From: Thermodesulfovibrionia bacterium
GTDB taxonomy: Bacteria; Nitrospirota; Thermodesulfovibrionia; UBA6902
Assembly (NCBI GenBank): GCA_947258735.1
Contig: CAMYJJ010000193.1
Location: 1 to 5,675, forward strand
Direction: 5' to 3'
Length of the DNA: 5,675 bases
Position numbers and translations under genes: made by a program. The notes below the pieces were generated by a model. It was given only the letters and a program-made list of their open reading frames with translations, was not told where the DNA came from and ran no database searches. How positions within the stretch are numbered: the first letter of the stretch is position 1; every line of letters starts with the position of its first letter. Below, piece after piece: positions 1-5,675 of the stretch.

Positions 1-2024
1 TCATCACCAACAACATCTACCTCTACCGTTCTGCCTCTTCCCAGTCTGTTTTGAAAGATTCCGGCCTGCATACTAACACCAAACATTCCGGGTATTGCAT
101 AAATATTTCTCATAAATAAAGGTACCAGCTCTCCTGCCCTGTCTATACGCATACTTGTGGCCCCTGCTATATCAATTCTGTCAGCGCCGACATAGAACAT
201 GTTCTCAATTCCAGGTAATCCATCATGGTCCTTTCCGATAAGCTCCTTTGTAGCGGTAAAAAACTGCTCGCCAATGTCTCTTTTTTCGTTATAGGAGAGT
301 CCCGGAGGCGGGATGAGCAGACTAATCACCAGGTTCCTGTTTCCCTGCGGCAGATACTCCATCTTGGGAACAAGCAGCCAGGCTGATATGATCGAAATGG
401 CAGTTAACAGAACAACCGTGATTATCCTGGTTGCCGGAGTTTTTATTGTTATGCTTACCAGTTTCATTATAAAATTGACAATACTGCCTCCAAAAGATGT
501 GAGCGCTGTTTTTCCTTTTACCTGTTCTTTCGTTCCTATAAAGCTGAACAGTTTGTCTGAAAGCATCGGGATGACTGATACAGAAACAAACAGGCTGAGT
601 ATTACAGCACAGCTGACAGCAATTGCAATGTCTCTGAAAAGCTGTCCTGCTTCCTCCTGAACAAATGCCACAGGAAGAAAAACAGCAACTGTTGTAAGTG
701 TAGAGGCAAATACTGCTCCCCATACTTCCCGTGCCCCGTCATGGGCTGCCTGATATGGGGTTTTGCCCATTCCCCTGTGACGGTCTATATTCTCAAGTAC
801 CACAATCGCGTTATCAACCAGCATACCCACTGCAAAGGCAATACCTGCTAGACTGATAACATTAAGATTCCGGCCCAGCATATTCATAACAATAAATGTA
901 CCGATAACACTGATCGGGATCGCCACGGCAACGACAATTGTAGATGATACACTTCTCAGAAACAGGAGCAGGACAATAATGGCAAAAATGCCTCCAACAA
1001 GTATATTCCTTTTAACCAGATCGATAGCTCCCTGAATATAGGGTCTCTGGTCATACACCCAGTCGAGATATATCCCGTTGGGTTTCATCTTCTCTTCATT
1101 CAGCCAGTTAACTGTCTCTTCTGCCCGCCGGGTCATTTCCAGAATGTTTGTGCCGGGTTCAGGTTTGACGCCTATTGCCATTCCATCTTTTGAATTATGG
1201 ATCATGGCCACGCTCTTTTTTTCAAATCCAAAATCAACTGTGGCGATATCAGATACCTTGATGCGTTTCTGACCATCAGATCGTATGATTATATTTTCTA
1301 TGTCTTCAGGAGACCTGAACTGTGCAACTGTTCTCACCCTGTAATTTCTTCGTCCCACACCCATGGTTCCAGCTGATACATCAACATTCTCTGCCCTTAA
1401 CAGATTTATAACCCCGTCAATAGTAAGATTGTATGAGGAAAGTTTCGCAGGATCAACAGTTATATGCATCTGTCTTTCCCTGCCTCCGCCGATAAACAGG
1501 TCAGCCACACCTTCTACACGCTCAAGGTATTGTCTCACCTCATTTTCAAAAAATGTCTTATATGTCCCAACGGGATGAGGATTGTCTTCATCAGACTTCA
1601 TTATTATCCATATAACAGGAGAGGTCGCTGCGCCGGTAGCATTGATGACAGGCTTTTCAACATTTTCAGGATAGGAAGAAACTTCATTGAGTTTATTTGA
1701 TACTCTCAGCAATGCTTCATCAACAACAGTGCCTATCGTAAAACGGAGCGTGACCGATCCCTGGCTGTTTAATGAGGAGCTTTCCATCTCGGTCAGACCC
1801 GGTATACCCTTCAGGGCCTTTTCCTGCTCTTCGATTATGTCCCTCTCTATTTCATAAGGGGTGGCTCCGGGCCAGACAGTCCTGACTTCAATCTCCGGTA
1901 CTGTTACATCGGGAGTCAATTGATAGGGCATCTGAAAAAGCCCGATCAGGCCGAAGAGCACTATCAGAATAACACCGACAATAACAGTAACAGGTTTTTT
2001 TATAGAAAATTGAACTAAGTCCAT
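1..2024 (-). CDS. RND-family efflux permease (AcrB/HAE1-like), 3' end beyond the window
   Basis: Inner-membrane proton/substrate antiporter of a tripartite efflux pump. The frame is open for 674 codons from the ATG at 2024 to the left edge; the family is usually about 1,030-1,050 residues, so roughly the first two thirds is present. Read from the sequence: N-terminus MDLVQFSIKKPVTV; TM1 about 11-30; periplasmic porter PN1/PN2 about 38-330; TM2 338-356; TM3 362-382; TM4 389-411 with LVDNAIVVLEN; TM5 436-455; TM6 466-487; TM7 533-551; then the start of PC1 (EYLPQGNRNLV, 556-566). PC2, the second docking loop and TM8-12 lie outside. TM4 has Asp404-Asn405 where AcrB has Asp407-Asp408. The heavy-metal subclass DGAVV signature is absent, which favours organic substrates (drugs, bile-like compounds, lipids or solvents); the true substrate is unknown. 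The ATG is chosen because the family N-terminus begins there; no Shine-Dalgarno precedes it. It is last in the adaptor-channel cluster as seen here. Confidence 0.95.
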   Translation of the reverse strand, partial: MDLVQFSIKKPVTVIVGVILIVLFGLIGLFQMPYQLTPDVTVPEIEVRTVWPGATPYEIERDIIEEQEKALKGIPGLTEMESSSLNSQGSVTLRFTIGTVVDEALLRVSNKLNEVSSYPENVEKPVINATGAATSPVIWIIMKSDEDNPHPVGTYKTFFENEVRQYLERVEGVADLFIGGGRERQMHITVDPAKLSSYNLTIDGVINLLRAENVDVSAGTMGVGRRNYRVRTVAQFRSPEDIENIIIRSDGQKRIKVSDIATVDFGFEKKSVAMIHNSKDGMAIGVKPEPGTNILEMTRRAEETVNWLNEEKMKPNGIYLDWVYDQRPYIQGAIDLVKRNILVGGIFAIIVLLLFLRSVSSTIVVAVAIPISVIGTFIVMNMLGRNLNVISLAGIAFAVGMLVDNAIVVLENIDRHRGMGKTPYQAAHDGAREVWGAVFASTLTTVAVFLPVAFVQEEAGQLFRDIAIAVSCAVILSLFVSVSVIPMLSDKLFSFIGTKEQVKGKTALTSFGGSIVNFIMKLVSITIKTPATRIITVVLLTAISIISAWLLVPKMEYLPQGNRNLVISLLIPPPGLSYNEKRDIGEQFFTATKELIGKDHDGLPGIENMFYVGADRIDIAGATSMRIDRAGELVPLFMRNIYAIPGMFGVSMQAGIFQNRLGRGRTVEVDVVGD

Positions 2025-2042
2025 ATATTTAATTAAGCAGGT

Positions 2043-2118
2043 AGTAGCCAGTAGTTGGTAGTCAAGGAACTGCCATGACGTTCTATCCCCTAACTACCAG
2101 CTACTATCTACTGACTAC
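2043..2118. repeat. Inverted pair of degenerate 7-base tandem repeats between adaptor and permease genes
   Basis: On the plus strand, three GTAGNNN heptads run in phase at 2044-2064, and four NNNCTAC heptads run in phase at 2091-2118. The two blocks are complementary: 2043-2067 pairs with 2088-2112 at 20 of 25 positions, around a 20-base loop. All three left GTAG cores pair in register with CTAC cores (2044 with 2111, 2051 with 2104, 2058 with 2097). The transcript could therefore fold into a long imperfect hairpin ending 18 bases before the permease ATG. No T-run follows the hairpin on the coding strand, so it does not look like an intrinsic terminator. It may be a dispersed intergenic repeat; its function is unknown. 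Confidence 0.8.
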
Positions 2119-2132
2119 TGTCTTTCTATTGG

Positions 2133-3194
2133 CTATTCTTTAACCATTACCGGCTGGCCCGGTCTCAGTCTTTCATGTCCTTTAATTATGACCTTCATGC
2201 CTTTGGCAAGCCCTTCAGCAGCAATACCGGCATTCATACCGGCATATCCTACTATTTCCACAGGGACCATCGTGGCCTCGGTTTCGTTGACTGTATATAC
2301 AACCATATTTCCAAATGAATTGATCACAGCATCTCTCGGAACAATTAATGTATTTTTCCTGTCACCAGAAGGGAGGGTCACTTTGGCCTCCATTCCCTCA
2401 AAGAGAGAAAGAACATTTTTTGCTCTTATCTTTACAGGAAAGGTCCTTGTAGATATATCACCCCTGGGTACCAGATAAACAACCTTTCCTTCTATTTTAT
2501 TGCCCCCTGCAAGTACATTCACCTTAATGCCTTTTTTTACATGGCCTATCATCGATTCAGGGATCTCGGCAATTATATCAATCATGTCATCCTTGGCAAT
2601 GGACGCCACTGCCATCCCGGGAGATACCCATTCCCCCCTGTCAACATGTTTATCAAGGACTATTCCGTCAAAGGGCGCCCTGATAGTTTTCATTGCAAGT
2701 TCTGTTTCAAACTGCTCTACTTCTGACCTGAAAGATAATGCCTTTTTTTCAAGGTTCCCCACAGAGAAACGTCTGTCATCATACGTCTGTTCAGAAATGA
2801 GTTCCTCCTTGTAAAGGTTGGCAGCCCTTGCCAGGTCTTTTTGCGCTTTTTCCAGATCAGACAGCACCTGCTCGTACCCTGCTACCCTGGCCTGGACAGT
2901 CTTTTCCAGAAGATCAGAATTGAGCTTTACTAGTGGTTGTCCCCTGTTAATTCTCTGTCCCTCTTCAAAACTCACTTTTTCGACCTTACCGCTCACTTCA
3001 GACGCAACATCAGACACTTCCTGGAAATAAACTGTCCCTATAAAGTCACTCTCAGGAGTTACCATTCCAGACACAATTTCTGAAACAACCACTATAGCAG
3101 GAGGCATACCCCCTGATTTTTTTTCTTCTCCATACACAGAGGCATATAAAATCAAAATGAATGGAATTATTAATAAACCTGTTTTCTTAGACAT
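2133..3194 (-). CDS. Periplasmic adaptor subunit of RND pump (HlyD/AcrA-type membrane fusion protein)
   Basis: This 353-residue protein bridges the RND permease and the outer membrane channel. Seen in order: an N-terminal hydrophobic export segment (about 5-21) ending near VYG, with no lipobox cysteine, so probably a cleaved signal or an anchor rather than a lipoprotein; the first half of the biotinyl-lipoyl domain (61-93, SGKVEKVSFEEGQRINRGQPL); an alpha-hairpin coiled coil (94-168); the second lipoyl half (170-200, IRAPFDGIVLDKHVDRGEWVSPG); a beta-barrel (about 205-275); and a membrane-proximal domain (about 283-353, from LIVPRDAV to RLRPGQPV). The hairpin tip has R123, L127 and S134 in exact RxxxLxxxxxxS spacing, the motif AcrA and MacA use to bind TolC-type channels. 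The length is normal for the family. The ATG at 3194 has a strong ribosome site 7 bases upstream. It lies 70 bases after the channel gene and 108 bases before the permease. No metal-binding His cluster is seen, so a metal pump is less likely. Confidence 0.95.
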   Translation of the reverse strand: MSKKTGLLIIPFILILYASVYGEEKKSGGMPPAIVVVSEIVSGMVTPESDFIGTVYFQEVSDVASEVSGKVEKVSFEEGQRINRGQPLVKLNSDLLEKTVQARVAGYEQVLSDLEKAQKDLARAANLYKEELISEQTYDDRRFSVGNLEKKALSFRSEVEQFETELAMKTIRAPFDGIVLDKHVDRGEWVSPGMAVASIAKDDMIDIIAEIPESMIGHVKKGIKVNVLAGGNKIEGKVVYLVPRGDISTRTFPVKIRAKNVLSLFEGMEAKVTLPSGDRKNTLIVPRDAVINSFGNMVVYTVNETEATMVPVEIVGYAGMNAGIAAEGLAKGMKVIIKGHERLRPGQPVMVKE

Positions 3195-3201
3195 CGCTAT
3201 G

Positions 3202-3209
3202 CTCCTTCT
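3202..3209 (-). promoter_or_regulatory. Ribosome binding site of the adaptor gene
   Basis: The coding strand reads AGAAGGAG, then the 7-base spacer CATAGCG, then ATG at 3194. This fixes the adaptor start. The rest of the 70-base spacer (3195-3264) shows no terminator or heptad repeats; it holds only a small TGCAT/ATGCA inverted repeat around 3230-3245. Confidence 0.8.
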
Positions 3210-3264
3210 GTCAGAATTGACCCGGACAATGCATCACATAATGCAGATGTTGGGAAGTATTTAA

Positions 3265-4599
3265 TCAATGATCAGTTCCAAGACTTTCTAACAGCACTCC
3301 TGCCGCGTGTTTCATTTTAATAATTGCGTGCTGATAATCATATTGAGCATTTGCCAGTTCCCGTTCTGCTGTCACAAGCAGCGTGTTGGCATCTATTACA
3401 TCTATACTGTCCGCCAGACCATACTGGAACTGTTTTTCCACAGAATTAAAGTTATCAGTTGCATACGTTACTTCCGCTTTGAGCTGATCAATAATAGAAG
3501 AAACTGAAATCACATTCAGGTAGGCCTCTTCGATCTCTATATCAATCAATCTGGTCGCGTCCTTAACAACATACTCTGCCTGTCTCAATTTAGCCTTTGC
3601 CTCTGCTACTTCTGCCATTCTCAGCCCGCCCTCATAAAAGGGAAAATCAATTTTGACTGCTCCATAAATTCTTTCGTCCAGTTCAAAAGATCGGGCCGGT
3701 TCATTCTCCTCCCGCATGTAAACTCCCTCAAGAGTAAGATTCGGCCAGTATGACCCCCTGTTATACTTGACTTCCTTTTCTGCAACAGACAGATCAATAT
3801 TCATGGACCTTATCTCTGCCCTTTTATCACGTGCGATGTCTTTTAAACACTCCAGTACGTGCTTTGCGCAGTTCCCCGTAATATTACTGATTACAGATGT
3901 GCCATTATCGTCATCACGAAACTGAGGGTCTTTCACCTGTATATTACCTTCAATGCCTGCCAGACTGGCAAGGAGCGATCTTGAGAGTATCATGGAGTTA
4001 TCAGCCCGTATCAGTTCTGATCTCGCACCGGCCAGTTCTGCTTCAGCCCTTAACAGTGCTGTTTTCGTAGCATCTCCCACTTCCACCCGTGTTCTGGAGG
4101 CATTTCTATGTTTCTCCAGCCGCTTTACATTGACAGAGGCTATTTCACCGGCCTTTTTTGACTTCATGAGATTAAAATACGAACCGGCAACATCAAGCAG
4201 TCTTCTTTCTTTAGCTGCCTGCAAAGAGTATCTGCCTTTATTAATATTGTCTTTTGCGATGCTGTAGGCAGTCAATTCCCTGCCGCTGAAAGAAAAGGTC
4301 TTTTCGATGCTTACTCCCCACTGGTTGGTATAATCCGGCTGTAACAGCCCGAAAGGCGAACTCTTTTCTTCCGAGTAATTGGTATGATTTGCAAATGCTG
4401 AGAAGGTGGGTATAAAAACAGATACGGCCTTTTTTCTGTTCAATTCAGCTATTGAAAGGTCTTCCTCAGAAATTTTGATCGTTTCACTCCTCTCAAGAGA
4501 GAGCATGAATAATTCATCAAGTGAGTACTCCTGCCCCAGCGCAATCAATGGCACAGAAATCAACAATATACAGACAATAATTGATAAGCTCATTTTCAT
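3265..4599 (-). CDS. TolC-family outer membrane efflux protein
   Basis: Outer membrane channel-tunnel that lets the pump expel substrate from the cell. It has 444 residues, within the family range. A signal peptide covers about 1-22 (hydrophobic SIIVCILLISVPLIA, likely cut near ALG-Q). Two related outer-membrane-efflux repeats follow, about 25-215 and 245-437. Equivalent positions show the internal duplication: YFNLMKSKKA (141-150) with AYLNVISVSS (359-368), and VEVGDATKTALLRAEAELA (172-190) with FQYGLADSIDVIDANTLL (391-408). The second resembles the TolC hairpin region (YxxGxxxxxDVxDAxxxL...ELANAxYxY). VKIDFPFYEGG (315-325) is a typical beta-strand entry. Two cysteines, C244 and C251, lie in the linker before the second repeat; another, C10, is in the signal peptide. 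The ATG at 4599 is chosen for the signal peptide. Its upstream sequence (GTGAG, 9 bases away) is a weak ribosome site, and the in-frame ATG at 4593 is an alternative. No lipobox, so not an OprM-type lipoprotein. Confidence 0.95.
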   Translation of the reverse strand: MKMSLSIIVCILLISVPLIALGQEYSLDELFMLSLERSETIKISEEDLSIAELNRKKAVSVFIPTFSAFANHTNYSEEKSSPFGLLQPDYTNQWGVSIEKTFSFSGRELTAYSIAKDNINKGRYSLQAAKERRLLDVAGSYFNLMKSKKAGEIASVNVKRLEKHRNASRTRVEVGDATKTALLRAEAELAGARSELIRADNSMILSRSLLASLAGIEGNIQVKDPQFRDDDNGTSVISNITGNCAKHVLECLKDIARDKRAEIRSMNIDLSVAEKEVKYNRGSYWPNLTLEGVYMREENEPARSFELDERIYGAVKIDFPFYEGGLRMAEVAEAKAKLRQAEYVVKDATRLIDIEIEEAYLNVISVSSIIDQLKAEVTYATDNFNSVEKQFQYGLADSIDVIDANTLLVTAERELANAQYDYQHAIIKMKHAAGVLLESLGTDH

Positions 4600-4630
4600 T
4601 TTGAATTTCTCACACGTTATGTTCTATATC

Positions 4631-4665
4631 ACTTCAAACTTCTTACTTCTTAGTTCCTACTTATC
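4631..4665. repeat. Run of five degenerate 7-base repeats ending at the ftsY stop codon
   Basis: Five heptads stand exactly in phase on the plus strand: ACTTCAA (4631), ACTTCTT (4638), ACTTCTT (4645), AGTTCCT (4652) and ACTTATC (4659). On the coding strand they read as NNNAAGT-like units. The last unit supplies the second base onward of the ftsY TGA and the TAA right behind it. The run fills more than half of the 64-base gap between ftsY and the channel gene. It cannot form a hairpin, so it is not a terminator. Five units of imperfect identity could arise by chance in pyrimidine-rich DNA, but the phase is strict. Confidence 0.6.
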
Positions 4666-5569
4666 ACCCGAACAATGCTTCTAAAAACTCTGCAGGATGA
4701 AAGTCCTGAAGGTCCTCAACCGCTTCCCCCACTCCAATTAATTTTACAGGAATATTTAACTCTTTGTTAATAGCAAGAATTATCCCTCCCTTTGCCGTGC
4801 CGTCAAGCTTGGTAAGGGCTATTCCTGTAATTCCTACGGCCTCATTGAAAATCTTTGCCTGAGTGATCGCATTCTGACCGGACGTCGCGTCCACAACCAG
4901 AAGGATCTCATGAGGAGCAGAAGCTTTTTCCCTGCTTATGACCCGTTTTATTTTCTTCAGCTCCTCCATCAGGTTTGATTTTGTATGCAGCCTGCCGGCA
5001 GTGTCTATTATAACAACATCAGAACCCCTTGACTTGGCAGATGCAACAGCATCAAATGCTACTGCAGCAGGGTCAGCACCGCTCCTGTGTTTAACTATCT
5101 GGGCCCCGGCCCGGTCAGCCCAGATTTCAAGCTGTTCAATCGCTGCGGCCCGGAATGTGTCTGCAGCTGCAAGAGTAACTGAAAAGCCATGGTCCGTGAA
5201 ACGCCTGGCAAGCTTTCCTATGGTCGTTGTTTTTCCGACTCCGTTCACCCCTACTGTCAATACGACATAAGGGTCTTCACCTGCACTCATAAGCGGATGC
5301 CCCACTTTAAGGATTTTTTTTGCTTCTCCCATAAATGCCTCTGTCAGGTCACGCTCATTCCTGATCTTCTCATCCCTTACTCGTTCCCTCAATGCTTCTG
5401 TAATTGAATCAGCTGCCTGCGGGCCGACATCAGCCATGATAAGAAGTTCCTCAAACTCATCAAGGAGTGCATCATCAACTTTTCTTCCCTTTGCCAGTTT
5501 TTCCGTGTCTTCCACAAGGGATTGTCTTGTCTTAAACAGTCCCTTCTTCAGCTTGTTAAACAGTCCCAA
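4664..5569 (-). CDS. ftsY: Signal recognition particle receptor FtsY
   Basis: SRP-type GTPase that receives SRP-ribosome complexes at the inner membrane and, by pairing with Ffh, hands nascent membrane proteins to SecYEG. It has 301 residues. The N-terminus is a basic amphipathic helix (MGLFNKLKKGLFKTRQ) suited to membrane binding, and the long acidic A domain of the E. coli protein is absent, as in many bacteria. The N domain helical bundle (about 20-90) includes the LLxADVG segment. The G domain has G1 GVNGVGKTTT (107-116), the SRP-specific insertion with DTFRAAAIEQL (137-147), G3 DTAGR (189-193), DATSGQ (228-233), G4 TKLDGTAKGG (253-262) and G5 GVGE (279-282). All key residues are intact. 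The start is TTG, with AAAAGGAG 6 bases upstream; translation begins MGLF as in other FtsY proteins. It ends in tandem stops TGA-TAA. No terminator follows, so read-through into the efflux genes is possible. Confidence 0.98.
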   Translation of the reverse strand: MGLFNKLKKGLFKTRQSLVEDTEKLAKGRKVDDALLDEFEELLIMADVGPQAADSITEALRERVRDEKIRNERDLTEAFMGEAKKILKVGHPLMSAGEDPYVVLTVGVNGVGKTTTIGKLARRFTDHGFSVTLAAADTFRAAAIEQLEIWADRAGAQIVKHRSGADPAAVAFDAVASAKSRGSDVVIIDTAGRLHTKSNLMEELKKIKRVISREKASAPHEILLVVDATSGQNAITQAKIFNEAVGITGIALTKLDGTAKGGIILAINKELNIPVKLIGVGEAVEDLQDFHPAEFLEALFG

Positions 5570-5575
5570 AATATA

Positions 5576-5583
5576 CTCCTTTT
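5576..5583 (-). promoter_or_regulatory. Strong ribosome binding site that supports the ftsY TTG start
   Basis: The coding strand reads AAAAGGAG followed by the 6-base spacer TATATT and TTG at 5569. The perfect AGGAG core at ideal spacing decides for TTG as the start, even though no in-frame ATG is near. Confidence 0.85.
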
Positions 5584-5675
5584 CTACGGAACATATAATA
5601 ATGATGCAGCGCTATGACTCCAGTAAAACAATCCTTGTACAATTGCTGAACCATTATTGAACAACATTTTATTTT
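5584..5675. other. AT-rich region upstream of ftsY, no gene recognised
   Basis: About 90 bases of AT-rich sequence reach the window edge. It probably holds the 5' untranslated region and perhaps the ftsY promoter. TATTAT/TTATAT on the coding strand near 5591-5602 could be a -10 box, but no convincing -35 stands at the right distance. One minus-strand frame is open from the edge to a TAA at 5556-5558, overlapping the ftsY start by 14 bases; its Cys/Tyr/His-rich translation resembles no family I know and it is probably chance. No terminator of an upstream gene is visible. Confidence 0.4.

Noticed and set aside
322..723. 133-codon open frame on the minus strand, and an overlapping 115-codon frame on the plus strand (313-660)
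   Set aside because: Both lie inside the RND permease in other frames; the translations are low-complexity and Cys-rich or without family features, while the permease frame is continuous and conserved.
2043..2112. Inverted repeat as a rho-independent terminator
   Set aside because: The stem is imperfect and not GC-rich, the loop is 20 bases, and no T-run follows on the coding strand.
3206..3216. Short palindrome TTCTGTCAGAA next to the adaptor ribosome site as an operator
   Set aside because: Only five bases per arm around one base; common by chance and no second copy near the other genes.
4600..4630. TATAGA-like -10 element before the channel gene
   Set aside because: No matching -35; the candidate upstream hexamer falls in the heptad array and fits poorly.
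5584..5650. Possible sigma-70 promoter for ftsY (TATTAT-like -10)
   Set aside because: No -35 hexamer with good match at 16-18 bases; AT-rich sequence gives such -10 matches by chance.
5606..5660. TTGTACAA palindrome and GTTCA direct repeats upstream of ftsY as regulator sites
   Set aside because: Too short and in AT-rich DNA; no known operator consensus recognised.
5556..5675. Open minus-strand frame from the window edge ending in TAA inside the ftsY start, possible 3' end of an upstream gene
   Set aside because: Only 39 codons, with unusual Cys/Tyr/His-rich composition and AT-rich DNA that looks intergenic; a second frame there is open for 27 codons too, so chance is likely.

Overview
The window shows a diderm (Gram-negative-type) bacterium of moderate GC content. 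The evidence is a complete outer-membrane-spanning efflux set (RND permease, periplasmic adaptor, TolC-type channel) beside a bacterial signal-recognition-particle receptor. The sequence does not fix the phylum. The short FtsY without an acidic N-terminal domain and the non-enteric pump sequences argue against a gammaproteobacterium.

All four genes lie on the minus strand and read from right to left: ftsY (TTG start at 5569), then a TolC-family outer membrane factor (4599-3265), then an HlyD/AcrA-type adaptor (3194-2133), then an AcrB-type RND permease. The permease starts at 2024 and leaves the window at position 1 after 674 codons. The gaps are 64, 70 and 108 bases. I see no rho-independent terminator in any of them, so one transcript is possible but not shown. 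The open frames on the plus strand are shadows of these genes.

The three pump genes form a standard tripartite exporter. The permease uses the proton gradient to bind and move substrate, the adaptor bridges the periplasm, and the outer membrane factor forms the exit duct. The adaptor carries the RxxxLxxxxxxS tip motif used to dock on TolC-type channels, which fits the channel gene next to it. FtsY is a housekeeping protein that delivers ribosomes to the inner membrane. Its link to the pump may be only positional.

The least ordinary feature is in the spacers. Two of the three intergenic gaps hold degenerate 7-base tandem repeats of different sequence. One, between adaptor and permease, is folded as an inverted repeat (three GTAG-type heptads facing four CTAC-type heptads). 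The other, after ftsY, is a run of five ACTTCNN-type heptads ending on the ftsY stop codon. I found no mobile element, CRISPR array, RNA gene or unfamiliar gene system. This is mostly an ordinary chromosomal efflux locus.
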